Of a stretch of 64,000 nt of DNA, positions 1 to 10,737 are shown piece by piece (position 1 is the stretch's first letter; each line of letters begins with the position of its first letter). The DNA is from Sclerotiophoma versabilis (lineage: Eukaryota; Ascomycota; Dothideomycetes; Pleosporales; Didymellaceae). The position numbers and the translations under genes were made by a program. The stretch lies in NCBI GenBank assembly GCA_012274445.1, contig JAAROD010000014.1:365001-429000 (forward strand). The letters run 5' to 3'. The notes under the pieces were generated by a model. It was not told where the DNA came from, did not search any database, and saw nothing but the letters and a program-made list of their open reading frames with translations.

Positions 1-2128
1 GTTGGGTCCGTCTTGGTTATTGGATCGGAGCTGCCTCCACCGGCTTGATATTTCCGCCTTAGCCTCTTTGGGCAGACCCTGCGCTCCAGAAGCAAGTTCA
101 TGGTATATTCTCCGTTGGTTTTCTCGACAGATGGAGTAGAGTTTTACAACGACTCCTTCCACTGATTGAGAAAAGACCTGATGATGTATTTATATTGCGG
201 GCTTCGCCATCAGGACGTCCAACAATTCGCTTTTTTTTTTCAATCGTTACCTGTATTATTTTTCTAGAAGCCTTACTGCGAGAATGATTGTTTGGGTAAT
301 GAAAGCAAAACATTCAAAGTGCGATCGTGGAGATTGACGTTGCGATTTTGATATCATTCGATCACCTCCTCAAAGAGAGCATGAAAGCACACTTTCGCAT
401 GATTAGCAGGTCACTTTATAAAAGCCGCAACACGCTGTCAAATAATTGGTTCGAGCAGATTCTGAGAACACCACGATTTGTCCGTACTCGAGAACGATAG
501 TTGCTACTGAAACGATTACTAATGGACGGTGTGCTGCCGCTTCGAGCTTAGTATTGGGATCGAGGAGCCGCGCGGTAGGCACGATGTTGATATGGGCGCA
601 TTTTTTTCTGGACAGAAAACATCTATATAGAAAGTACTGCTAGTTGGGAGACTATCGAAAACACGTGAAGGCATTGTGGTTGATTTCGCCCTCGCTAATG
701 GTGTGAGAACGCGAATACGATGCACACCTGAGGGACAGTACACACTGTTCTATGCAGCTCCTGGATTAATCAAGATCCTAGGTATTGAAGTCTTTAGACT
801 GTTTCACGATAATTGGACTTCGGCGTAGATTAATGCTGGATGTCTGGGCCACCGATAAGCTAGGGCAGGCTGACTTAGCGTTACTGTGTACAGCTGTGCT
901 GTGCTCGTTCTAGGCTGGACAAACAAATTGGGTCCAGGTACAGCGTCAACGCTCTAGACAGCTTATTTGAAAATCAGACGGGTGCGAAGACGCAGCAACG
1001 ATGGTATCTTTCCGCTTCAACCATTGAGCGTGCGAAAGAGACGCAAGAAAAACCCACAAAGGGATAGCCGAGGAGTGCCGAGATGATCCAGTCAGACGAC
1101 GAAGATGAAGCGAACCCGCATGCACCGTCACGAGTGTATTTCGTTCCACTGTGTACATCCGTCCGAGTACAGATCGCCATTTATCATGCACCTCACGAGA
1201 CGCAGCTGTTGCCCACCAATGAGCTCGTCCCTTTGAGAAGGTAGAGACAAATCTTTGTGTTACGTGCGGCTGGCGATGCAACAGCCTGATCGAGCGTCTC
1301 ATGCGCGTCATTGAGAGTGTGCTGGCACCAGTGTTGAGGGCGCCACCTCCATGGGTCGGCCCGAGAAGAAGCTGAAGAGACCGGTTCAACGCTCGGCTCG
1401 TTGGATGTAAAAAGATGGAGTGGATCAATGCAAGCTTGACTGCAAACTGACAGCAAGGTTCCCCATTGTGGATTATCGAGTCGACTCTTGACGGAGTATC
1501 CACAACACGACAATCCCATGTCTCAACTTTGCAGTCAAGGGTAAGAAAATTGGTGTTGTCGCTTGCAGTTTGATACGTCCCACCGGGCTGTTGGCGCAAA
1601 TAGTTGAAGATCTGACACTGGGCCTGACTTTGGCAGGCACAAGCGCTGTTCCAGGCCGCTCGAAAGGATCCTTCCCCAGTCAGCACTTGATTCGGAATTT
1701 TGCAATGTGCAGCCGTGTTGATGTCTCAGGCTCTCCTGAAGAACAGTCCAGTGAATTGCAAACAGACTCAAAAGGAAACTTAATTATACAGTTGTGCGTT
1801 TTGATGCAGTACATAAGCATTTCGAACTTCCGTCGAAGATTAGTCACGCTACACTAGGTCAACGCGTAAGGGCTTCTGTTCGCTAGCCTGACACATGTTG
1901 TACAGTTTGTACGCGTGGTGACCTGGGCTCTGGTCGGCCCGATAGAGTGCATGCTTTCTGCTAGCAGTCAGGGCCACAAAACCCCATACATACGAAAGAA
2001 GGAGAGGGCACTATAATATAGTTCGTCTTGAACGCGCGGGTGAAGATGGGTATCGCACATACTCTTTTCGATATCAACCCAAGCAGTACACGACATAGAT
2101 TGACTTCAATTAAAGTACAAATCCAACG
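1..2128. other. No confident gene
   Basis: No reading frame here shows a recognisable domain or a convincing exon-intron structure. On the minus strand, about 1711 down to 1400, one open frame is rich in cysteines (CKI.., ACAC, DCKVETWDC, PCC) and could be an exon of a small secreted protein, but no start, signal peptide or clean splice pair could be placed. A TATA-like AT stretch near 2010 may belong to the next gene. Confidence 0.4.
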
Positions 2129-2515
2129 ATGAAGGTCGAACATTCAGATTCTTCCCACTCATATTTTTATCCTTCCACAGGAGCGTCAACCGTCGACGAC
2201 ACGAAAAGGTTGTTTGGCACCGAGCGCAAACAAGTCTTGATTGATCCAAGAACCTCTTACGGGTCCGTTGCGGGTCAAACTCAGAGGCATCGACAAGAAA
2301 CACTGGATGGCTTCGCGACTACGAAGGCATCAAACAGCCACCGCGTCAGACCAAAAGCCATGGGACATCCAGAGGGCCACTGCGATCAATTTCCGGCGCC
2401 TCCAAAAGCATGGGAGTGCTGCGGCTGTAACCAAAAGTTCTACAACTTCGAGAAGCAATGCAATTTCTGTGCAACATTGTTCTGCAAAGACTGCAAGAAG
2501 ATACCATGGAAGTGA
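2129..2515 (+). CDS. Small cysteine-rich (zinc-ribbon-like) hypothetical protein
   Basis: An intronless frame of 128 codons starts at an ATG. I recognise no named family. The first about 85 residues are polar and low in structure. The last 35 residues carry CCGC, then CNFC, then CKDC, spaced like a small zinc-binding ribbon with aromatic residues between the cysteines (QKFYNFEKQ). This resembles short fungal proteins with a C-terminal zinc-binding tail, but no function can be named. It is convergent with the cyclase gene downstream. The alternative is a chance frame; the clustered cysteine pairs favour a real protein. Confidence 0.45.
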   Translation: MKVEHSDSSHSYFYPSTGASTVDDTKRLFGTERKQVLIDPRTSYGSVAGQTQRHRQETLDGFATTKASNSHRVRPKAMGHPEGHCDQFPAPPKAWECCGCNQKFYNFEKQCNFCATLFCKDCKKIPWK

Positions 2516-2798
2516 CCGGTGCGGTGCGTGATGGTGGAGTGCGACACAAAAAGCCGAGTCTTGGATATAGTTCAGAATGAAAGAAGTGCAAGCACGGCCA
2601 ATCGATTACAGTTGTTCCTCTGGCAATAAATGATTGGTCGTCACCATAGATGTAAAAGAATACAGGATGTTCCATTGTATTTAGTGACTTTACGATAACC
2701 TTAGAAACGTCAGAAAATGGCTAGAGCCATGGGACAGAAGTAGTCGGGATCCCCCAACTACATAAATTCCCAGGGAACATGAAAACCTGCAGCCTTGA

Positions 2799-3803
2799 CT
2801 AAAACAATGCCAACGCGTTTGGCGGACTGGCTACGCCACCAGGAACGTTTGCGGGTGAACTTGTCAACAGGAAGGTCCACCTGTTCTCCCGCCGGCAATT
2901 CTGACTCAATGCCTCAAGATCCCATAATTCTCCGATTGGCATGCCCCAGAGCGGAAGTAGTGCGGCATGCAAACTCGTCTCGAAGCTTTTTGGTGGCCAA
3001 ACTTCAAGACTGATGTTGTCGGTCGCAGCGGCTGCAAAGTAGGAGTCGTGCAAGAAATCTTTCATATCCTCCGAGGCTTCCAGTCCAGCATACTGGTGCT
3101 TCATAACATCCCACGTACTGCGGTCCTGCTTTTGCTCTTTTGTGAGAGAAATATAGTTCTCAAGCCAGCCCGTTCGTACGAGGAGGATGTCTCCTGTCTG
3201 AAATGTGACGCCTTGGGATTCAGCACATGCTTTCAGGTCTGCTGCCGTGATGAGATGCTCGGTGAACGGATCGTAGGCGCTGTGTGTCTGCGCCCAGCTC
3301 CATATGTCAAGTAGTACACCACGTCCTACTATCCCATGTCTCGACCAGGCGTCAATTCCAAGCCTTCTCGACCTCTCTGGTCTACCGCCGTCCAGATCCT
3401 CATCCCCTTCGATCTCCTCAGATACGATGCCGTTATAGAAGCATCCTGACTTGGGATCGGCAAAGTGCCGGAATCCATCCCATTGGCTGCTCGATTGTGT
3501 ATTGATTGTGGTCTCGTCGTCGAAAGCGCCTTTGCCAATGGATTTAATTCTGTGTTTGAAGGGCCTCCGCCCAAACAAGGGAGGTGATGGTTCGCTCAAA
3601 GACAAGTTGAGCGAGACAACATACCCTGTCTTCACATTCTCTTGCGTAGCCTTTTTTGTGCGCTCAGGTGTCAGGAGGTTTAAGCGGCCGAGTTCGTCAG
3701 AACCGCCCCAGAACCATGCTGAGCCCTCTGGTGTGCCTGCAACTACAGGTAGCTGAGCACGTCTCGGGAAGCTGTCTCGATCACGGCTTGGGTTAAGACG
3801 CAT
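2799..3803 (-). CDS. Cyclase-family (kynurenine formamidase-like) metal-dependent hydrolase
   Basis: This is a single-exon frame of 334 residues beginning at ATG 3803. It belongs to the cyclase superfamily (PF04199 type), whose members hydrolyse amides or esters with a divalent metal and include bacterial kynurenine formamidase. Visible hallmarks are the fungal metal-site segment SSSQWDGFRHFADP near residues 107-120 and SRHGIVGRGVLLD near 154-166. GDILLVRTGW near 202-211 and the tail LWGMPIGELWDLEAL near 286-300 also fit. The length matches fungal members (about 320-350). The substrate cannot be told from sequence; many fungal paralogues are uncharacterised. No targeting signal is evident, so a cytosolic enzyme is likely. 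Confidence 0.85.
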   Translation of the reverse strand: MRLNPSRDRDSFPRRAQLPVVAGTPEGSAWFWGGSDELGRLNLLTPERTKKATQENVKTGYVVSLNLSLSEPSPPLFGRRPFKHRIKSIGKGAFDDETTINTQSSSQWDGFRHFADPKSGCFYNGIVSEEIEGDEDLDGGRPERSRRLGIDAWSRHGIVGRGVLLDIWSWAQTHSAYDPFTEHLITAADLKACAESQGVTFQTGDILLVRTGWLENYISLTKEQKQDRSTWDVMKHQYAGLEASEDMKDFLHDSYFAAAATDNISLEVWPPKSFETSLHAALLPLWGMPIGELWDLEALSQNCRRENRWTFLLTSSPANVPGGVASPPNALALF

Positions 3804-3913
3804 TCTGAATGGTAATTAGTGCAACGGATATGACTTGACCGCATGAAGCATTGTTGTGCTTGTGTGCTCATTTCTTGAAGTACAGCTGAACAAGGGCGAC
3901 GTCGTCATAAAGT

Positions 3914-3993
3914 CGTCAAGTAGGAGGCTGACACCAGCCCCACTTGGCTCAACCGTCAAGTAGGAGGCTGACACCAGCCCCACTTGGCTCAAC
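3914..3993 (+). repeat. Perfect 40-bp tandem duplication
   Basis: A 40-bp unit (3914-3953) is repeated without a mismatch at 3954-3993, and the first six bases recur at 3994-3999. It lies about 110 bp upstream of the cyclase start codon, so the duplication is in its probable promoter. Confidence 0.95.
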
Positions 3994-3999
3994 CGTCAA

Positions 4000-5521
4000 T
4001 TTCAAACTTCAACTTCACACCTTCACACGTTCACTTCAGCTACCATGACCATCCTTTCATAACACTGCCTGCCTTCACTGTCATCATTTCACGTCCATCA
4101 CTTCTGTGTCGGGGCAGCCCTTAGTTTTCAAGATCCACCCGCTTGCAGGGTATCTGGGCCGAGATGGTTCCGGCTGCGGGAGCACCGAGAACGGAGAAGA
4201 GCGCTGAGAAAGTGCCTGCACTCGCGCATCTCTGGGCATTTGGTGTGCACGACTCAAGATACACCGCCGGGCCTCGGCTGCGAGAACACTCACTACCGTC
4301 AGAATGCGCCGCTGCCTCCTCACGAACCGTTCGCACCGGCGCGAAACTGTGCTTACAAAAACGGACATTGTCTCGATATGATAGGTTCTCAAGAACTCGA
4401 ACCGTATAAAAGCGTAAATCTTCATACTTCTGAAGAGCTAGGAACCCCTAGACGCTGGGAGTTCTCACCCGTCGTGGGCGTCAATCTCGTGTCCTTGCAG
4501 ATCCTTCCATGCGCTAAATTTGTTCGTGTTATCAATGCCGCAACATTCGCTTTCTCAAATTACCTTTTGGGTCCGAGAGTCCGGTTCACTACGCCTTGTT
4601 GCGCCTGGACGAGCTTCAAGGGCAGAAATGCAGAGACCACTAAGGAGCGTGCAGTGACAATGAACGACAAAAGTGAACAATCACCACTCGATGCTATTAC
4701 AGTCTAGTTCAAACCCGGTACTTTTTCCGGCAGTACGGCTTGAGATCTGCCTATGACAACCCTGCAGGGTTGCAGAAGCACCTGCCAGGTCGTATCACAT
4801 CCCCAAAGAGCATCAAGTCTCGACACTCGCAGAAGCCAAGACACATCTCAAACCACCAAATCTAATGCAAGGCCAGTGTCTACCCCGCAGATATCACATG
4901 TGGCAACTTAGACCTTGCCCATCTGCACATTGCGGCCCTGATTGTGCATCAAAGGTATTCTGTTCCACCAATGGATCGTCCGCGAAAGCTTCGCTCCGGC
5001 AGCTTCAAGGCTATTGGCTGGCAAAGAACGGCTCACGGATCGAAGCGCAGGGCAGTGGTGGGTACAGCCCGCTTAACCGCTGCACAAGCCTGCACAACAT
5101 AACACGTGTGAGCGTTTACACCTGCAGACCCATGTCAAAGGATTCAATAGAGCTATTGATAATTGGCCGGAGCGGATTCCGGCATCCAGGCATGCTGATA
5201 GGACAATCCTGCGGGAGCAAATCCTTCATGTCGTGCTGCTACAACGGAATACGGCAGGGTTTGATGATTACTATTGTTGCGACGCTAACGCGGTGACGGC
5301 CAAAAAAGCAGTCGTATTGAGAAAGAATGGAGACACCGACGATAATGGCGATGATCAGACGACGGTGCGCCACTATCCATAAGCACCTTCTTCGCCGAGA
5401 CTCTGCCTGCTATCCTCGACAACCTGGTGGAAGTAGCCCAACCTGAACGCCGTGATCTGAAAGATCAGCCCAGACCAGTTCCAGCTCATTCTCAACCGTG
5501 GATCAACTGTAGACCGAGCAT
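4000..5521. other. No confident gene
   Basis: Several overlapping frames of 70-155 codons exist on both strands (for example 4240-4707 +, 4865-5296 +). None has a recognisable domain, clear splice sites or family resemblance. I see no RNA gene or mobile element here. Confidence 0.45.
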
Positions 5522-6768
5522 TCACTTCTTGAGCGCAGCGTCGTACAAGCTAACCAAAATGCCAACCACAGCTCCAATCTGCAGCCCGTGGTAGCCACCA
5601 GGAATGTTGTTGCGTACTACACCAACAGTGTGCTCTGAAAAGGGGCCCCAGCTCAGATCAACTGCTTTGGCAAGTCCAGCTTCGCCTAGCAGACTCGTAT
5701 CGACAACAGGCAGACGATACGCGCTGTACGCCAGAACAGCCTTAACGATGTTGAACACAAGCGGGTCTGCGGGGTACTGGCGGTACGAAGACTTGTGGTT
5801 GGTATTCGACCGTAGCGTCAAGTTGAAGAAGTAAGAGAAAACGAACGGCAGCACCCAGCTTGTCAACGACCACAATGTAGCTGGTGCCCACCATTCGCTT
5901 GTCAAGAGTGTCCAAAAGTCGGGAATGTGCAGGTAATGGCTGTTCGCCGCATCAATGGCAATAGCTGGTGTCGTCTGAAGAGTATTGAACTGGAGCCCAG
6001 CAGCCTCTATAAGCAGGATGAGTGTCTGAATGGCAGCAACCGAGCTGACATTTTCACGGACTGCCTCCTTGACTTCGTCGACTCGTGTCTTCTCCCATAG
6101 TTCAGAAGCCTTGGTCCTCGCGGCTTGGAACGACCGATCGGCGACTTCAGCAAGTTGGGACGGCGAGGCAGGCAGGTCGATTTCGTTGCCGATGTGGGAG
6201 ACACGTCGTGGAATAGCGCGTGGGGTCTGTTGTGACAGGCTCTGCGTCAGGTCTTGGGCAGACTCTGAAAGGCTCTGGGACGCGGACTGGACAGCCTTGG
6301 AGGCGGACTGTGCAGCAGATTGTGCGACAGCGCGTGGTGTACGCGTTGTGATGGGCGCCCTCTTCTCGGGTGGTGCTTCCTCACTGCGGTGTTGTTAGCC
6401 TAGCGCGTCACACGTCGCAAGCACGCTTGGACACTCACGATGGCGCCTTCACAAGGGTCCTACGACGTATCGACTTCACAGTAGACAGTGGTTCCGGTGA
6501 TGAGTACTCGCGCTTCACAGGAGATCCGCCACGGCTGTAGTAGTCTTTCAAGGTTGGGTGCTTCGCATATATGGTCTCGTTGTTGTTGAGGTGGTCTTCA
6601 AGCGCAAGCACTAAGTCATCCTTCAACAAGCCGTCCGCACTGCAGTGAAATTCAGTGATATGTCCCAACGTGAGCAGTAACACCTTGGACGTACTCGGGA
6701 AGCTTCGCGGTCTGCGCAAGCTCAATCAGCTCGCCTTTGCGCTTCTTCTGCAACCAAGAACGAGACAT
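5522..6768 (-). CDS. SAP-like N-terminal domain protein with C-terminal membrane segments
   Basis: The start is ATG 6768 (MSRSWLQKKRKGELIELAQ), typical of a fungal family in which a SAP/HeH-like helix pair (to ADGLLKDDLVLALEDHL) is followed by a disordered Ser/Pro linker and hydrophobic segments. Exon 3 is 5522-6383 and intron 2 is 6384-6438 (GTGAGT..CCGCAG). Exon 2 runs from 6439 to about 6639. The linker has repeats rich in Ala/Gln/Ser (AQSAAQSASKAVQSASQS). The C-terminal half holds LILLIEAAG, SLTSWVLPFVFSYFFNLTL and IGAVVGILVSLY, read as membrane helices. SAP domains bind DNA and the whole suggests a nuclear-envelope or ER protein; this is inference. The first intron (about 6640-6683) could not be given a standard GT-AG pair in the right phase, so the first junction is approximate. 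Confidence 0.75.
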
Positions 6769-7313
6769 CGCGACTAGGACGAACGCAGTCGCGTAAGTGA
6801 GGCGATCCAGAAGATGTCAAGATCGAAGCGATCGAAGCGCGTTATGGTAGAAATTCTGGATATGTGTTGATGTGGGGAAGGTATTTGACGCGAATGGTAA
6901 ACAAAGTGGCCGGGGCACGTGATGTCATGTACGCTAAGCCTTGTGAGGATATCATCCATGACTATGACTATGGCTCTATATTGGAAGCTTATTACCTGCG
7001 AAACCAAGATCAAACTGAACGCTTGACTGTTACTTTTCAAATTGGGATTTCATTGCAGGTATTCGAGATTCGTTATCTTAGGGCGTTCCCTGAGCCGCTG
7101 ATAATGAAGGGGCAGGGGCCGGCAGGGAACGGCCTCTCCGCCAGTCTTGGCAAAAACTTCGTCCAGGCGTCACATTGTTGCAACAGCAACAACCTCACTC
7201 CTTGCATCGTCCATCTGCGCATCCTACGTTTTCCTTTGCATTTTCTCTTTCTGAACTGGCACTTCCTAGTCAATCCTGCATAAATACGGCGCCCCTGTCG
7301 CGGCTCGACGCTA

Positions 7314-8633
7314 ATGGTACTTGCCCGAGTGGCCAACTTTTTCACCAACGGAGAATCCACACAAGATTTAGTCGAGGAGAGGAGAAGAGATGTTGCTGGC
7401 GCAATGGACAGCGTCGCATCGTCTGCGGCAAATACAGCAGGAATCATAGCTGAGGAAGCAGAGGATGAGGGCCGACCACCCTATCTCCATGTGAGGAAGC
7501 CCAGAGTCAGGGACCGGAAGGGAGTGAGTTGACAGTAGTGCAGGCAATGTTGGCTGGAGGCTTGGGAGGCTTGACCGGCGATATGCTTATGCATTCTCTT
7601 GACACCGTCAAGACACGGCAACAAGGCGATCCACACATGCCACCGAAGTACACCTCCATGGGCAGCACCTATTACACAATCTGGCGACAAGAAGGATTCG
7701 TGAGAGGTCTTTATGGTGGTGTGCAGCCTGCGTTTCTGGGATCGTTCTGTGGAACAGTGTGTTTCTTCGGAACATACGAGTACAGCAAACGGTTCATGAT
7801 GGACAATGGCGTTGCGCCGTCGGTGGCATACTTCACAGCCGGTACGCTCCATTCGATGCCCAACGAGGCTCGGAGATTGACAGACTACAGGCCTCCTCGG
7901 TGATCTCGCCGCCGCACCGTCGTACGTACCCTCGGAAGTGCTGAAGACGCGTCTGCAACTCCAGGGGCGATATAACAACCCCTTCTTCAATTCAGGCTAC
8001 AACTACCGCTCCACCACTGATGCCGCGCGTATGATTATCAGGACCGAAGGCTTCAGTGCGCTGTTCCATGGCTACAAGGCTACCCTATGGCGAGACCTGC
8101 CATTCTCGGCGTTGCAGTTCACATTCTATGAAAAGGAAAGGGATTTGGCGAAAAGTTACATGGGATCGAACAACATCGGCCTTCTGTTAGAAATCGCGAC
8201 AGCAGCCAGTGCAGGAGGAGCAGCAGGTGTGATCACTACGCCGCTAGACGTGGTAAAGACTCGCATTCAAACTCAGCAACCCGAGCTTCCAGAAGCATTA
8301 AAGTATCCGGCAAAACCAGCAATCACGCCCACATCGTCCCCGAAGCATACATCCAGCTCGAGACCAACAGCAACACATACAACCCAAAATCGACCTATTT
8401 CAACGTCCTCCCCCTCCACGACCCTCCGAGCACACGGCGCTGCAACGCTCGACACATCTTCCGTTTACACCGGTCTGAAGATAATATACAAAACAGAAGG
8501 AATTGCTGGGTGGTTTAGAGGCGTAGGACCACGTTTTGTTTGGACGAGCGTGCAGAGTGGAACGATGCTGGTGCTGTACCAGACATTATTGAGATATTTC
8601 GAGCAACATCCGCTTGTGAATACGGATGAGTGA
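7314..8633 (+). CDS. Mitochondrial carrier, MME1/YMR166C type
   Basis: Three exons, 7314-7490, 7544-7841 and 7891-8633, join in phase to 405 codons. The introns of 53 and 49 bp have GTGAGG..GTGCAG and GTACGC..CTACAG ends. Three solute-carrier repeats are visible. Their signatures are HSLDTVKTR (the first with Ser in place of Pro, as in the yeast protein), VPSEVLKTR and TPLDVVKTR. Wording such as RQQG, YVPSEVLKTRLQLQGRYNNPFF, RDLPFSALQFTFYE and GVGPRFVWTSVQS closely follows the yeast inner-membrane carrier YMR166C (Mme1), reported to export magnesium. A low-complexity Ser/Thr insert lies in matrix loop 3 (about residues 280-325). Transport of magnesium here is inferred from family resemblance. 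It is transcribed divergently from the SAP-like gene. Confidence 0.92.
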
Positions 8634-9417
8634 CTGTAACATATTGTACGACTATGTCAAGATACGCGGATTTGGATTGGAGCATTACAAGACATGCATT
8701 GGCGGCGTTTGGGTTCGCTACAGCAGCGATAGATTAGAACAGGGTTACCCTCAATCATTCACCTTGATCACTCCAACTTGGTAACACCCAGTACACTTTC
8801 GACGCAACTCTCCCTTAAACTGTACACTCACAGGACACCTCACCATCTAAACGCCGGTAGACAGGTATCAAACCAGCTGAGACACGAGGTACAACCCAAC
8901 GAGCAAGTGAGCTCCCACCACACCTGACAGTGGAGATAACTAGCGACCACCTTCTTATCCTTAACCTCCCTGTGCAGAGCTTCCAGTCGACTACGCCCTT
9001 TCCGGCATGGAAGTCATGGCTCAATACCACTTTGTGCTCTTTGACAAAGTTACCTTGTTTGTTGTGATTACTGTCGTCATCATGGAGTTAGATGTCTTGA
9101 TAAGACCACTACAGGATTTAGTAAGATGCGCTGATTGCGTAGAGTGGAATCCACGTAGTTTGGTCGGTTTGGTGGAGGGTTTGGTTGAAATGGCTGAACA
9201 TGAGTAGGTGCGGAACCTTGATGTGCTTGTGAGTGGGGCGAGGTGTTCTGCGCTTAGTAGTCATTTCGATACCGCATTTGGGTTCCTTTGGCTGTAGTCG
9301 ATGGAATATCTGCATGTGGAGGAAGAAGCGTCCCGAATAAGAGAATCTAAAAAGTACGTCATCTTGGACAGACACCTCGTGATGGTTACACGGGCCGCTA
9401 GCTTACACCTACCAAGA
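8634..9417. other. No gene seen
   Basis: I find no convincing reading frame, RNA gene or repeat between the carrier gene and the uncertain minus-strand candidate that follows. Confidence 0.4.
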
Positions 9418-10131
9418 CTACAGTCCGGAATCCTTCTCATGCGGGTGTGGCTGCGGTGCAGATGGTGTGTCGACAGAAGAGGCCGAGCCTATAACCCTTT
9501 TGTGAACGGGGCCGGGGTCCGACATTGGCGTCACCGTGGTGCTGGATGGCCATCTGGGCTCTACCGTACCATCGGTATTGAGATTGGTGGCGTACTGAGT
9601 CCCTGCGTGTCTGATCAAAAGCCCCTAAACCTAGATTGTGTAATGAAGTGGATGTCTCAATCGATGCCCAATAAGCGTCGGAATGGTTCATTTCGGCATA
9701 TTGAGGTAGTCAGTGCCTCGGTTGCAGCCCCTACTCTCTCTTGCTTATTCACTGCACCCATTCCAGTCAGTGCCGATAAAACTTGCTTTAAAGCAAGTCG
9801 GCTATCAGTAATCCATGATCGTGACTGATTCGGACGTTGGAACAACCACCATGATGAGCTTGAGTACGCATTACCACACCTGCCTAGTCTCTCAGTAACA
9901 TGGTAGAAAGGTGGTAGACCAAAAGAGTCTTCCAGGGCATCTTGGTGGCTTCTGTTCCCACTTCAGTTGCCTGGCTTCGAACAGCTCATGCGCAATGTCG
10001 GTCCATACCCGTGACGTGACCGAATGCGACTGGAGCGGTTCCACATCTTGCTGGTCGGAAAAGCTGAAGGTGAAGAGGACGTGTAAAAGGAATAAGGGAG
10101 TCGGCGAGGATGATCTTTCGTCATCACTCTG
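9418..10131 (-). CDS. Possible spliced hypothetical gene (uncertain)
   Basis: Three minus-strand blocks have plausible coding character but lie in different frames. One block (about 10131 to 9892) reads ..LFTFSFSDQQDVEPLQ.. and ..WTDIAHELFEARQLKWEQK... A second is 9657-9845, and a third (about 9618-9418) has the tail ..HKRVIGSASSVDTPSAPQ... They could be exons of one gene, but no consistent set of splice sites was found and no family is recognised. A chance set of frames is the main alternative. The stretch 10132-10737 shows nothing I can support. Confidence 0.22.
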
Positions 10132-10737
10132 AGATACTGCGCTAAGAACCTAGTGTCGATCTGACCCAGACTGGTGGGACTGCAAAGGTCCATGCGGGTT
10201 GACAGTGACTTCACCTCTACCCCACACATCGCGAACACCACCACGCCACGCAACATCGACTGTCGCCAACTCTTGCTGTCACTGCTTTGTTCCTCTTCTG
10301 ATTCTCAGCTATAAACTGGCATCCACCCGCCCAAAATATGATATGTGTGACGTCACTGCAGCCTGGTCGCGCTGAAGTTATGGGACGAGATGCCTTGCAG
10401 TGAAACGAACATGCTCAACCTTTCGAAGTGACCTGTGAAGAGGAGCCAGTTCAGAGTGAGACACTCGTTGCGTTGATTGAATTCAGGTGCATGGACGTTG
10501 GAATGGAAGCGCGATGTGAAGCCTACACATAGTTGTGTTTAGATAGCTTCAGTCACCTTGACCAGTCTGTTATATATTTGGTAACGACGTTCAAACCAAG
10601 TATCGCGAGAATACAGTTATTCGAACACAGAGTAAATAAAAGTCCAATTCGTTAGACATGCACTTTTGTCTCTATCAACCAATACAAAAACACCACAACT
10701 ATGCAATGCACCTACTCCACCTATCACTATGCATCAT

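Noticed and set aside
4865..5296. 143-codon plus-strand frame with many cysteines
   Set aside because: No signal peptide, no spaced cysteine motif and a competing frame of similar quality; no support for a secreted protein.
9301..9828. 175-codon plus-strand frame
   Set aside because: Uneven composition, no domain, and starts on a weak context; overlaps minus-strand blocks that look somewhat more like coding sequence.
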